A DNA stretch of 64,000 nucleotides from Marsupella aquatica (lineage: Eukaryota; Marchantiophyta), in contig OZ316897.1 of assembly GCA_973895155.1 (NCBI GenBank), forward strand, positions 124,001-188,000, in the 5' to 3' direction. Positions 22,346 to 34,643 of this stretch are shown here, one piece after another. The position numbers were made by a program, and so were the translations under genes. Numbering within the stretch: position 1 is the first letter of the stretch; each line of letters starts with the position of its first letter. The notes below the pieces were generated by a model. It saw only the letters and a list, made by a program, of their open reading frames with translations. It made no database searches and was not told the origin of the DNA.

Positions 22346-24607
22346 CTTCTGATTGAACTCAGGTGCTCTGGGCTTCCTCTGTCAGCACCACAACCCACGA
22401 TCAGATCTGCTACCAGGATAAAATCCAGGAGATTCCACGAGGTGCAATGAATTTTTAGTTATTTCTTGACGACTATGTTTCCAGTGATCTTTCTACAATG
22501 AGTGTTCAGAAATGGAGAGCAGACCGGTAAGCCTCTCGAGTTCTAGGGTGCATTCCTACCTCCGTCCAAAGATGTATTTTCTTGTCTCCCTTGCTCTGCT
22601 GTGATCTTTGGTACAGATAACTTGCAAAAGTTAAATGACTCCTTTCCAACTGAAAGTAACGGCTATCTGTCAAGTATGCAATGATCTTAGAATAGAATAT
22701 TGAAATAATTGTGAAAGGCATATCCAGGTATCAATAAGCTCGTTCCTTCTCCGGTATTTCACTGTACCCACAGAAAGGACAGAGTCAAGAGCCTATCGAA
22801 TTGGTACTAAAATACTTCAGCCAGAAGTCACATGTTATCCTTGGGTTGTGTACAGGCAAGACTCTTAGGGCATCTTGACAGGCGTGCATTTGTGGGTCGC
22901 CTACACTGTCCTTTCTGTGCTATACACAAACCAGAATCTCAGGTTTCTGAAAAGAGACTACTTAGAAATAAAGCCTAGCCATCATCTGTAGAATCCATCG
23001 TGATTAGACGCAGATGACATGAACGTGAAAGCGCTTCCCTCCCTCTCCTACAATTCAGAAATAAAGGCTATCCAGCATTCTTTAACTTGGCTCTTATACA
23101 ATCCGTCAAGAGACACATGCGACATGAATGTAACAGCCTCCGCCCCACCGCCCCCCCCCCCCACCCCTCCACCCTGTGTTTCTTAACATGAAAAAAGAAT
23201 CAAACTTGAAGTTCAACTCAAGTCTTGATCACATAAGCCTTATAGCAGGAAATTCCCGCAACCATAAATGTCACACCGTGGTGTTGGAACAAGAGTTTCT
23301 GTTTAAAAGTAGGTACGCATAACGTTGAAATCGCTCTACGGTCTCATTACCTGAAGGCCTTGTACAAGAACAATGGCGGATGCCAATACCAATCAAACCG
23401 GAAGATGAAGGATAAACTCTGCAAATCAAACGTCTTTGTTGAGAATGTATTCAAGGTCGTTTGGTCACATCAAATCTAACAAAATGACATGCATACAAAA
23501 TTAATCATACCTGGCTGAGGACTGTTGCCTAAAGCGGTCCATATCCAAAAGTTCCATCGAGTCAGCTCCGTTCCCGTGCCGGAAATACGGAGCTCAATGG
23601 TACAGTTTTGAGAAATACGATCTTACCTGTTTGACAAAGGTTCCAATCAGTCTAAGTAGTGCAATCTTGCAGAGCCCTCAAATTTCAAGTCTCATCTTTC
23701 CTTCCCCATGGACTAAGGAAAGAAAATTCATTACGCGAAGGCTCTGTTGGGGAAACCTTGCCCGGGCAGTGGAATCTCAGCTCAGCGTAACAGTAGGAGG
23801 AAGCCCTAGAAGCATAGCAGTAGCGGTATCTTCTCCAGGATCAATTCCTCCGGCTGGACTCTTTTACGAATCATCCCAGCTTTGCCATCAAAACTTGAGA
23901 ATCAAAACTACAAGTTTTGGAGAAGAAAAAGTATGAGAAGATCTTCCATCCAAACCCCAAAGCAACCCACCGTCATACCTGCACATTGCCCTCTGAAAAA
24001 TTATGGCGCGAGTGCTCTTGTTTATCGCCCTCCAAGAAAGAACCTTTTCCAACTAAAGTGTCCTGCATACCAAACGAAGAATTGACGACATTTCTTCAAA
24101 GAAGAACTTGTGAACAAGTGTTATGCAGACCGTGTAAGTAGCAAATTGGGCAGGCTCGACAATTCGTTCAGAACAACAAGTTGAAGCAAGTGGCAACAAA
24201 ATTGATCTAGATTGTGACGGGAAATCAGGAGACGGGCAGCAGGAGACGTCATGCAAGAAATGAGCAGGACTTAACCAGGATGGACAGTATCCCGGGCTGA
24301 AAAAGAGATTCTGTCCCGCTGGGCGCTCAGAGGTGAGAAGTATAGTTGCCCAGCAATCTAAGGTCGAAACGCAGAAGGACATCCAGTATACCTAGGGCCT
24401 TACTAGGAATTCTATGCCCAAAGGACATGACGAGAGGCCGTGTAAAAGTGGTAACGCGAACCTAACAGGGATCACTAGATTCGTCACCATGTAGCTACGC
24501 ACAGCTCGATACCAACTCCCCGAGAAGCAACTATAGCAATTCAGCAATCCGAAGCCACTACGACAAGTAATTCTTAGCAGATTGTGAATTCTACAAGGAT
24601 TGTTAGC
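22346..24607. other. 5' flank of PPR copy B
   Basis: Non-coding sequence shared with copies A and C. It contains a C homopolymer tract (about 23150-23162) absent from the other copies. Any upstream exon of the PPR gene would lie here, on the minus strand. Confidence 0.55.
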
Positions 24608-25545
24608 TCATTAAATTAACTGTTGAACCACCATCCAATAATACCTTTTTAATCTTGGTTCCTTTTATATTTAACTGTACCATTGCTCCCTTATCAGCTA
24701 ATATTGTCTTTTTCAACTTATAAGTTGGTGTTCGTGGTAATTAGTGCTGACTATCTTCTTCATTTCTTGTTGTAGTTGTCCTTTCCCTTACCTCACTGGT
24801 ATTTGGTACTGCTGTCTCTTGTGCTCCCTCACTCAGTTTCTTGAACACTGCTTCTCTGCATTGTGGAGCTATACATAACAATTCTTCAAGAGTTAATTTG
24901 ACTTTAGCCTTTGAAATAACCTCTACCAATTTCTTCATTATCTCTTGTTTACTTTTTGCTCTGATTTGTTCAGTTCTCAATGGTTCTTCCCTAAACCCTA
25001 AACCTACTCTAAAATTTCAGCTCCATCTTCTATTCTATCATCCAAACCCATTAATCTTTCTGGTCTTGGCAGCAATTCACTTTGTTGATGTTGTCGGATT
25101 TGTTCTGCCGTGTCTCGTGTCGGAGCGTCCAATTGTTCCCAACTGGTACTCGGTACTCCACTCATGGACGGTAGAGCTACCACGATTGATGGCTCTACCT
25201 GTTGTGACCTAGTCACTATATTCACATCCATTGTCTGAATTCTTACATGATTATCTGGTGCTTTAGTTTGTGCTTCGGTTCTTTCTTTATTATGTTGCAC
25301 CCATAATTCACACTTAGCCCCTCTTATATGTCCGGGCTTCCCACAATAATAGCAAGTAAGGGGAGGTCTTTCTCCCTCTTCCCTGAAGTTCCTCTTATTT
25401 GAATATTGTCTGTCAGGATTATAATAACTTTGATTCTTTTCTATTCTTTCAATGTCTCGTGCCCCTTGTTCAACTGCATTTACTGTCACGTTACCCCCTT
25501 TCTTATATGGATTCTGAAAACATTATTGGGTAGTATGTCCTGCTC
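24607..25545 (-). pseudogene. Gypsy-type retrotransposon fragment (gag zinc knuckle and protease)
   Basis: Minus strand. 25530-25004 has a degenerate knuckle (FCEIHMRAGHT) and a CCHC knuckle (CYYCGKPGHIRGAKC). 24980-24741 continues as a gag C-terminus (TEQIRAKSKQEIMKKL, LEELLCIAPQCREAVFKKL). 24730-24607 has an aspartic protease start (KKVLLDGGSTVNLMS). The two main pieces meet at TTTAGGGTTTAGGG (24990-25003) with a frame change. Reverse transcriptase and integrase are absent; the fragment stops exactly at the edge of copy B. Confidence 0.75.
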
Positions 25546-25599
25546 TCATGTGAATCTCGCAGAATTTCCTTCCTTTATACTCCCTTCTTTCACCACTAG

Positions 25600-25813
25600 A
25601 ACCCTTTCCTCTCCTAAACCCCCACTACACTACTCCCCAACCCCCTAAACTCAAACTTCCTCAACTCCCTCCACCCCCAACACACAAGTCCCCAACTCCT
25701 TCAACCCAACCCACAACCAAACCTAAAATCCCTAAACCCCCATTACACGACTCCCCAACCCCCTCAACCCAAACTCCCTAAACCCTAAACCCTAAACTCC
25801 CTCAACCCCCAAC
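25600..25813. repeat. C/A-rich low-complexity tract with telomere-like units
   Basis: Degenerate repeats of CCCCAACC, CTCAACCC and CCCTAAA type, including AAACCCTAAACCCTAAA near 25775. The Copia element inserted into the right end of this tract, and similar sequence resumes after its 3' LTR at 48948. Confidence 0.8.
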
Positions 25814-26157
25814 TGTTAGATATTGCTCTAGTCTTGTGACTCATGAGCTAACCATAGTTAGTCTAACTCGGGTTAGGACTTAGCTAATGTTAGCGCTAGT
25901 GCTGTTGTGTATTAAGCCAGGGCTGATGCCAGATCCTGGTGAAACTTAGGCTCATTGTTACGAAGCTAGTTGAGAGATAGGGAGATCTTGCGTTATGGAT
26001 GCTTGGTATGGCCGGTCGGCCTAGAGTGCAATAAATCTCTTGTGTGTTCCCATGGACATAGCCTCATGTGGAGGTGAACCACGTATCTCTCTGTGTCAAC
26101 TCTTGTGCGTTGGATGGTTCATGGGCTTGCAGTTGCGAATGTCGTCTATGCTCAACA
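25814..26157 (+). repeat. Copia 5' LTR
   Basis: Starts TGTTAGATATTG and ends TATGCTCAACA. It should carry the Copia promoter. Differences from the 3' LTR are mostly transitions. Confidence 0.95.
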
Positions 26158-26159
26158 AG

Positions 26160-26171
26160 TGGTATCAGAGC
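26160..26171 (+). promoter_or_regulatory. Primer binding site
   Basis: TGGTATCAGAGC, two bases after the LTR, is the usual plant Copia site complementary to the 3' end of initiator methionine tRNA. Confidence 0.95.
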
Positions 26172-27889
26172 ATGCCTGGGAGGTGACGAGGTTTTTTCGT
26201 GACAGGTTTTTCCAACGTTCAGTGTCGATGTTACATTTGGAGTTTCGTCGCATGAAACTCGAATGTGACTGTCTGAGCGGATAGGTTAGTGAGAGGGCTT
26301 TCTAATGGTGGTTAGAACTCGCTGATCGGTATCCGTGGTGCAGAGGATTTTGAAGTTTGCATCATTCAGGTTTTATTCGTGTTCGACGGGTTTTCGGGGG
26401 AAAGACCAGAGTTCGCATTTTTCAACGGTGTGAGCTATGCGGTGCGGGAGGTGTCCCATGTTGTAGCTCAAGTTGGAGGTTGAAGCGAGCTGGTCGTTTT
26501 GGTAGCTGATTTGCTGCCGAGTTGTTACCGAGTGCATCGTGACAAGTGAAGGAGGCGTTCAGGTTTTTTCACAAGCTATGGAGCTTGTTCTCATCTGAAC
26601 CGGGTTTCTCTTTGTGACGTCCAACTCAGTGGAAGAAATGCGAAGTGCTACGGCTCAACGGTTTGATCACGGCTAGGCGGTCGTTTTGAGTCTGGGATTG
26701 GCACTTGACGCAGAGTGAAGGCGTCGCGGCGGAATTTTTTTACTCTGCTGGAGCCGCGGATTGTGCCGGTGCAATTCGGCAACATTTCCTATCGGCGGCG
26801 TTCACTTTTCTCATTGGTAATGGCGGCGGCAAGGTGAGTAAACCGGACAATTTGTTTTTGAGCAAAAATTTTGGTTTAAGGGGGTCCTTTAGGGTAAACC
26901 CTAAACCCTAAACCCTAAGCCCCCCGTTACCCCGCTTGTTTTTCCCCCTCCCCCCCCCGCACCCCAATTTTTTTTCCTTTTACGCCTCCCTCCGTAGCGC
27001 CGGCCGGCGCTTATTTAGCTGCTCGTTGGCTGCTACTCCCCACCCCGTTACGCGCCCCCCTTCGCCAGCCTTACAAAGCTGGCCCCCCCTCCCCGTCTCC
27101 CATTCAGCCGGCACACCTCCCTCGTGACCTTGGGCTGCCGGCGCGCGCCCTGCCACCTTTAGCGCCCCTTTTTGCCCTTGCGAACTCCCCCTACAACTAC
27201 CCCGGGCCCAGACTGGGCGCCCGCCTCACTGCTGGCCTCCGCACATGCACTCGCGTACCCCAGCCCTTTGTGTATTCACCCGGCCCTTTGTGTATTCCTC
27301 ATCCTGTATCCATGTACCCTGTCTGGCCCGCCTTGCGTCACGTATGCGCATTTTAAGGAGTATTTATGTTTAAGGGACTTATCACCCCCTTTAAGGGCCT
27401 ATTTTTAACCATTGTTTCCCTCTTTTGGTTCTCCTTGATGACGGGGACCTGCTGCCCTTCGTTTTAACTGCTTGGACAGGGGGAACGGACCCCTGTGAGA
27501 CCTGTCGGATTGTGCAAGAATATTCCCAAAAAATAGAGAGTTGTTTTTTGGCCATCCGACAAAGATTCCGTCCGCCGAACAGTAACTTTTTTGGTTCTTT
27601 TTCGGCGAGGACGTAGCCATTGAAGTTGGCAACGCAGCGCACCAATCACATTGCAATTCCAACGACCGTTTATACTTGGTATTTTGGTTATTCTCTGAGG
27701 TGGTCAAAACGGGGGAGTTTCCCAAGGTTTTACCCACCCTGACCGAAATTTGAAAAAAAATTCCGCCGAATTTTGATTTTGATTGTGGCTTTCAATATTA
27801 GACTCCTAGCTTCGTGGGCTATGCGGCGGTGTTGAGTTTTGAGTTTTATTAGAAGTTTTGAAAAAAGACTTTTTTTGTGATTGTTTCAT
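26172..27889 (+). other. Long Copia leader
   Basis: About 1.7 kb between the primer site and gag with no convincing gene. It includes a telomere-like run AAACCCTAAACCCTAA (about 26896-26916) and a strongly pyrimidine-rich part (26930-27330). A leader this long is unusual, and part of it may be a further insertion I cannot delimit. Confidence 0.5.
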
Positions 27890-28375
27890 ATGAGTGACTC
27901 GGAGGATATTGGAAGAATTGGCGTCGGTGGAGCTTCAAGATCACAATGATCAGACGGAGAGTCTGAGGAGGAGCTGCTACCGTTTGAGGAAGAACTAGTG
28001 TCACCGGTACAATCACCGGTGCGGCGTGCAGTGGAGGAAGTTGTTCTACTACCAGAGTTGTCGGTAGTGGGGAAGAAGAGGGAGATCGCTAGATTTGGAG
28101 GAGTGAAGTTTGAGGTGGAGAAGTACGATGGAGGTACTGATTACTTGTTGTGGGAGAAGCAAGTGAAGGGTGTTCTACGGGCCATGGGCTTAGCTCATCT
28201 GCTCTCTTCGCGAGAGCAGTATGATGGAGAGGAGATCTCAAAGAAGCAGTGGAGACAGGAGCAGGTGATTGCTATTAATGCAGTGATACTTTATCTGAAG
28301 CCGCACATCATCAAGAAGTTGGATGATTATGCGGATTGCGCGTCACTGTTCAAGGCTCTAAGAGAGAAGTACTAC
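27890..28375 (+). pseudogene. Copia gag, first part
   Basis: An ATG at 27890 opens a frame with an early TGA (27947-27949). The frame then continues through a typical Copia gag N-terminus (FEVEKYDGGTDYLLWEKQVK, later ALREKYY). It is interrupted at codons Tyr-Tyr by the 12.4-kb transposon; the rest of gag resumes at 40768. Confidence 0.85.
28372..28375. repeat. Left target duplication (CTAC) of the 12.4-kb transposon
   Basis: CTAC here and at 40764-40767 is a duplicated host tetranucleotide. One copy plus flanks restores the gag frame (KYYRED). Confidence 0.8.
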
Positions 28376-28400
28376 ATCACAGTATTCATTAAAACTGGAA
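28376..28400 (+). repeat. Left terminal inverted repeat
   Basis: Pairs with 40739-40763 at 22 of 25 positions. Confidence 0.85.
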
Positions 28401-28830
28401 ATTTAAAAGTCTAGATTGTGATCCTCAAATTTACATTCTTGTCTCTAAAAAGTCCATTAATTTTGCTCCAAATAAACAATTTTTCAAGACTAAATATACA
28501 CTCTTTTTGGTTTAAAATTACACTTTTGCACTCCAAATTTGATTTTAATCAATTAATCATAATACAGAAAATATTAATATTAATTGTATTTGAAATTAAA
28601 TAGATAAGTGACAAACATGTATCATTTGGTCAAAAACTCATGATTAAATTCAAAGTGAGATTAATCATCTCATTTATCATAACATATATTCAAGGTTGGC
28701 TAGCCATAATGTCGATCCTACTCCAATGGTCAAGCTAGTGTAAAGTCCAAAGTAGTTCTATGACCTGTGAAATAGAAAAATGATTGCATGACTCCAATCT
28801 TGTGTCCTACAATGTACAGAAACATAATGA

Positions 28831-29893
28831 TTAATCATCTAAAATTTCAAATTCTATGCCTCCATGAATATGTCTACATGACTGATTTGAACAAGTGAGT
28901 CGCTCTCCATTTGGGTCATATAGTCTGTCACGAGTGCAAGTGTCTTTGGGATAACGGTTTTTAAACTTAGAGGTGAGATCCCTAGTCTTTAGAACTTCCC
29001 AAACAAATCGGCGAGGATTTTCTCTGAAGGGACCTGCATAAGACTCGCCCAAACAGTTGTTGACCACATCTTTCATATCATCTTTGGTCAGGTTCTCAAA
29101 TGTAGGGTAGGATTGTACCATATCCCTCACTTCCCAACATATCTCATCTCCAGTGACATCCAAGATGGTATACTCAATCTTGGAACGCCAAATCTTACTT
29201 CCCCACTTATGGGAAAGTAAATCATAGATTGCAGCGTTACTTTCACGGTCATCATTTATATTAACAAATGACCAAAGTGGATTGTTGACAGATATATATT
29301 GTCGGATGTCATAAGCCTTCCACAAGTATCTCTGGTAGAAAAGTGTCACTCTCGGCAATGTGTGAGAAGGGAGTTGGGAACAAACCACTATACTGTGGAT
29401 TTGCAAAAGCCTTCACTGGAGAGTCATCAATAAGTAGAGTGTTTGTATCATCATACTTGTCTCCAAAACGACTCCACACCACACGCAAATCCTTCAACAT
29501 AATATTTGCTTTCCCATCTGCTACGTCCGGTCTTTTTATGCCAGTATCAAAAGCATCTTCTTGTGTGAAAACAAATTTAAATTGCCTCCGCTCCTCTTCT
29601 TTGAAAATCAAATTCATCATTTCATTAGTTCTTGGCCTCCCCGCACAAGTCCACAATGCGACATCAAAACCTTTGAAAGCCACCTCCAAAAATTGGTGCA
29701 ACCCTGGCCTTTCCACGTACATGAAATTGAATCCACCCCGTCTCCCCCAATGCACACCCCGCACAGTTGTTGTAGATCTTAACGGTCCCGAGCTTTTTGT
29801 TTTGACGCAATCCCAACAAATTTTGTTCAGGTCCAAAATCAAGAGTTTTCTTCTTATATCAGAGTGCAATTTAGGAGTGAAATCTGCAAAGAT
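28831..29893 (-). pseudogene. FCP1/SCP-like HAD phosphatase domain
   Basis: Minus strand. The exon appears to start at 29893, after an acceptor (TTTGCAG). Motifs follow the FCP1/NLI-interacting phosphatase order: LLILDLNKIC (motif I; the nucleophile Asp is kept but the second Asp of DxD is Asn), RPGLHQFLEVA then DVALWTCAGR (motif II), and LLIDDSPVKAFANPQ (motif III). Near 29330-29345 the frame shifts; the other frame continues with YLWKAYDIRQYI, expected after FLPE in this family, and ends near 28831 with a Cys/His-rich tail (CSNQSCRHIHGG). The family dephosphorylates Ser/Thr, for example in the RNA polymerase II CTD. The Asp-to-Asn change and the frameshift make activity doubtful. A captured host gene or a final exon of the gene upstream. 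Confidence 0.75.
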
Positions 29894-30029
29894 CCAAATG
29901 AATCAAAATTATATCTAAAAGATATAAAAGAAGAACTTAGGGTCGAACCTGGATCGACCCGACCTAATGGGGAAAACAAACATATCATTTTTGAATGTCA
30001 AAGCATTTTGATATATCAATGTAGAAGTA

Positions 30030-30137
30030 CCTTGCTCAAATGCTTTGTCTTGGACCAGGGTACCGCTTGCTGAAGGTAGACCAATAATATCCTTCGATGG
30101 AAGAGATGCTATGACAAAACTTTGGTCTGTCCATATA
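30030..30137 (-). pseudogene. Possible exon between methyltransferase-like and phosphatase-like parts
   Basis: The minus strand reads FGNHIWTDQSFVIASLPSKD then IIGLPSASGTLVQDKAFEQ and ends at a good donor (CAAG/GTACTT, near 30030). The phosphatase exon starts at the next acceptor. This suggests that the phosphatase is spliced to upstream coding sequence. No AG acceptor is visible immediately upstream, so this exon is broken or mispredicted at its 5' side. Confidence 0.4.
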
Positions 30138-33100
30138 TGATTTCCAAACATAATATTTTAGATTATTGTGAAAAATAGAAGAACGAAACCATAATATTAA
30201 CCTCCACTACTAAATGACCCATATTCATCTATCATTTTATCACCTAGATCACTTTGGATATCAGAATTGACGCCAACAGGAAGCTGCTCCACCAACGTTG
30301 GCGGCGCAAACACTGGACTCAATCTCAATTTGTCTATTATGTAATCAGGTTTGACCATTAACTTAGGCGCATCCTCCAACGTTTCTTTCAATCCAACTTT
30401 AGGTCCATTTCTCCAAATGAAATGAGTTGCATGACGGACTGTCTTCATATATCCTGTTCTACCTATCTCAGATCCAGACTTTTGAGACAAGCATAATATT
30501 ATGGGGCTTCCGCTTGACATCCTTGTGAAGACCAATTTATTCCCTGACGAACAAAATTGAGGAGACTCGGACCAAGTTGAAGCACCTGCCTCTTCAGCTT
30601 CAACATTTGTTGTCTCTCCAAGTGGAAGGTTGTCTTCAATCACTTCTGCAATACCAACTTGTAGGTCCGTGGTGGGTGTAGTGGCCCCAATATTCTGCCA
30701 ACCTGCATCCAATGTGCACGATACCTGCGGTCTCTCGGGATGCAATTTTGATACTTCAGGGTTGAGAGGATTTGATGGAGGGTCGCTCTCAGGGCGACCC
30801 GACATCACTATGTCGAGTTGAGGTAGCCCTTCAACACCGTAGGTAGTAATGCCAACCATTTCTGTTGCTCGAGCATCCCAATTTCCGCCAAAATCCTCCT
30901 CTACCATAGGACTTGAACCTCCATCATCATGCTGCAACTCACCATCCTCAAGGTCAACTCACTGAGGGCCCGGTTGGGGGTTGTCCATAGGCCCGCAAAG
31001 AACACTTAGATGAGCTCTACTAGGACCATGTACTCCCATCTGCTCTTTCATAAGGGAGGGAATCCTGTTGCACAAAACCCTTGCATATGCTTGGGTGAAA
31101 TGGTGTTCTTGCAAAGTGTCTGAATAGACAAAACAATCTCGGTATGCCAACAAGGCCATCTTCAAAACCTGCCCTCCTAAAAAAAAATTGAGGACAGTCT
31201 CCCCCTCACCGGAAAAACATTCAATAATATTTTTGAGCATGTGCCGGGGCATGGCATGCGGATTGACAAATCCTCCTCGACTTCCGACCATCTCAAACAT
31301 TGGAGCTTGCCGCAATAAATCTGCTATATCAAATGCGGGAGACTGCTCCTCTGTCTCATTCTCTTTTCCCTTGCTTTTCTCTTGCTTGTCAGCCTTCACT
31401 TCAATATTGAAATCACAGTCAACATCGGGGTGAAAACTAAATTTTGAATTGAACTCTGGCTCAATTGATTCCAATCAAAATTGTCTTCACCTGTAATTCC
31501 AGCAAAAATAACCTGCTCAATAGCTCCTGTAAAAATTAAGCCCTGCGGATTTGGGCGATCTTCCCGATCATAACTCCCGTATTCAACATGGATGGCCAAA
31601 TGCTTTTCATGTCCTAATTTCCTTAGGGCACTTAAGATGTTGGCTGGAAGTGGCCCTGGATGAGTAGTCATGACAACTACAATGGTTGTATTCCTTGGCA
31701 ACTCCACAATATATTGGAGCAATACAAAAATTTCTGAATCTGTCCATTCATGTTGTCGTGCCCTACTAAAATCAACAATTGCAAGTGGACACATTGGCGT
31801 CGCCTCTTCCAATAACTCTGGCATGGTTGTCTTCATTAGATTCTCACTGAAGAACGTCAAGAAAGGCTCTATTCGTGTGCGCCCAACTCCACCAAATTGT
31901 TTGCAGTACAACCCGTCTAATCTCACCATTAGACTTTGAGGGAAAGCCTCCTTCACAATGTTCTTCCTTAATAAACTGCTAAGGTAGACCTCCCTAGCTG
32001 CTCTTCGCAAATTTGTCAACTCAAGTTGAGATCCCAAGGCCGGCATGATGTTGACCACCGAAGCCCACGATGTCCCCCTGGGAAACTTCTCCTTGTGCTT
32101 CTCAACAAAGTACTCAACAATGACTTGCTTCAATTTAGTCATTACCTTGATGGTATGAGCCATATCTGGCATTGACACCAGATCCATCTTGTTGGAGGCA
32201 TCTTTCTTGAGAAGTGCTTTCTTCTCATAAACCGCGGTCAATATATCAATGATATCCTTAGAACTGATCTCCCCTTCAAAACATCTAAAAAGAGTTGGCG
32301 TGACCAACTTTAGTGGCCGCGGCCCACCATACTCTCCTGCCCCGCCAGGGAGCTTCCCTGCCAACCAATCCCAACAAACAGTTTGCCATAAATGGAAAAG
32401 CTTATCCTCAGCAAAGAGCAACCAAAAAATGGCTTTCAAGCTCGACTTTCCCATTGTTATCTTTGCGAGGGCAAACCAATCCTGCATTTACATTCATCCA
32501 CCAAAAAACATGTTAGATGTTTAAACTTAGAAACTTCAACTTCTCTGCCTCGCCCCTAGAGCGAGGCGAAGAAAATGACAAAGCCATATGAAAATGGTTG
32601 GGGCAATCATTGTATTCATCGTTCAATTTCGTTTGGGTCGCTCCAAGAGCGAGGCAAAATTAAACTACAGTTCCAACTAATGAAAATGTTTACCTGAGTG
32701 GTATTTCTGGTTGTCTGTACTTTGGTTTGTTCCAATTCCTGGACGCGGTGGTTTCCCACATTCATCAAATTGCCTTCTCGCATGAACAACTGTCTCTAGA
32801 AAACAAGACTTAAACTGCATGGTCTGATTTACTGCATTTGAAAGGCTCGAGTGCTCGACCAAAATTGCCCTTGGAGTGAGGTCTGATAAGATCCTCGCTT
32901 TCCGATATTGGAGTTTGCTAGCAAGATCAGTTAGCTTGGCATCCTTGTCTGCCCACCCTTGAATCCATTGTGCAGCCTTTGCGGAATGTTGCCCACTGAT
33001 TGCAAGAAATTGTATTTCTTGCTTCTTAACACCAAACAAAAATTGCTTCTGATCGCGTGCGGTATTGTCAAAATGTAACAACTGCTTAGTGCGCTCTAGA

Positions 33101-34218
33101 AATGGAATCAAATCTGCAACATGTGATTCCTGGCCAGGGTTTTTTATCATTGATTTTGCTATCTCTAAGGCATGAGCCTGGTTGAACATCCGATACACAA
33201 AAACTGCAGTAGGCGGAAGAATACTTTTAACCGGGATTTCAAAAACCTCCCTGATTCCAAAAGTGTAGTATTGCTCGATGTTCCACAAAGCTTTCTGCCC
33301 CTCCAATACATCTCGTTCCTCTGGTGCATCTGTTGGGCATGTATCATCCTCCGGATCCAAGACCAACCTTGCTTTTGACGCTGACACGGGCTTTGATTTT
33401 CCAATCTTGGCCTTCTTCTTGGGCTTCTTGTCGGAGTCCTTATCTTTCTTCTTCAACGCCGCCTTTTTTCCTCTAGTACTTCCTTCACTCCTTGGCTCTC
33501 TTTGTTTTCTCTTCTTCTGTGTTTCAGCCGGCGTCATTTCTTTGGCCTTCATCTTCATCTTCCCCTTACCTCGATGCTTTTCTTCCTTCTTCTTTTGAGT
33601 TGAAATCCACTTCATGCAAGCATCTTTGTCAAACTCATCAGAGAAAATAAAACTCTTATCAATTGCTTGAATGCTCATATGAAAAGTGTGCTGTTTCAAT
33701 CATCCTCTGGACAACCCATGTGTTAGGAAGATCTATAAGGTCCGGATGATCATGCATGTACCGCTTCACAGAGAGGAATCCAAAGACCACATCAATCCCA
33801 CTCAATTTGAATCTTCCATGCCTCTCAAGAACATCCTCTGCAGTGAACCCATCTGGAAGAAATCCCATTGAACAAATACTAGCCTCCGAGCGTGCTATCC
33901 ACTCCACGTTGATAATTGACGAGTACATCTTGATTGGCAAGTAAAGTCTCATCCACTGAGATCTTTCTCTGGATTCAATAATGATTGTAACATTGCGGTT
34001 ATCATTGCAATTTACAAGGACCACAGGGCCCAACGCAACTATCTTCTTGTCGTTCATTGTCTCAGCAGTGATTGCCTTGATACAAATCATCGACAAGTCA
34101 TTCTCCATGATCCCTACTTCAAGTGCCCACGAAAATCCTGCCTTATCTTGTCCTGGGAAAATAAAGTCCTTGACATCCTCGGCCATAATATTTAACTCTG
34201 GGGATCCAAGTTGTTCTC

Positions 34219-34643
34219 CTGGCAAAACAAATTGAAATGACAAACATTAAAGCAAGAGATCTTCTGTGTTGCCTCGCCCCTAGAGCAAGCTGGAGACAAG
34301 GTCTGCATCAACAAACACGTGGGTTGGGTCGCTCCTGGAGCGACCCTAGGAAAACTTAAATCAAGGTCCAACCAACAACAAATTTGGGTCGCTCCTGGAG
34401 CGACCCTAGGAAAACTTAAATCAAGGTCCAACCAACAACAAATTTGGGTCGCTCCTGGAGCGACCCTAGGAAAACTTAAATCAAGGTCCAACCAACAACA
34501 AAGTTGGGTCGCTCCTGGAGCGACCCTAGGAAAACTTAAATCAAGGTCCAACCAATAACAACGACAAATCTTAGGCAAGATAGGGTCGCTCTAAGAGCGA
34601 CCCTTCAAAGACTAACTTGCATCAATTGTTGAATCATACTTAC
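34219..34643 (-). other. Intron 1 of the methyltransferase-like gene with a 60-bp array
   Basis: Donor GTAAGT and acceptor TTTTGCCAG define a 425-bp intron. It is largely made of four 60-bp tandem units, each with a perfect palindrome, plus a fifth diverged palindrome at 34583-34603. Confidence 0.75.
34319..34560. repeat. 60-bp tandem repeat, four units, each with a perfect palindrome
   Basis: Units begin near 34321, 34381, 34441 and 34501 and are nearly identical. Each holds a 21-nt inverted repeat (34326-34346 and every 60 bp): GGGTCGCTC, CTG, GAGCGACCC. The rest of the unit contains AAAACTTAAATCAAGG. Confidence 0.95.

Larger units (their letters stand above)
17590..24607 (-). repeat. Segmental duplication, copy B (inverted)
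   Basis: The reverse complement aligns with copies A and C over about 7 kb. On the left, homology ends near 17590; on the right it stops at 24607, where a Gypsy fragment begins. Copy B has gained a 1049-bp tandem duplication in its downstream flank and about 110 bp next to it with no counterpart in A or C. Confidence 0.85.

Noticed and set aside
25600-25813. Chromosome end (telomere)
   Set aside because: The telomere-like units are few and degenerate, and unrelated sequence continues on both sides.
27391-27737. Small overlapping ORFs in the Copia leader
   Set aside because: Three frames overlap on both strands, there is no motif, and they lie in the region between primer site and gag.
29343-29918. 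191-codon plus-strand ORF over the phosphatase-like gene
   Set aside because: Shadow of the minus-strand FCP1-like exon, which has conserved motifs.
34319-34560. CRISPR-like array
   Set aside because: The units are full 60-bp tandem copies with no unique spacers, inside a plant transposon intron.
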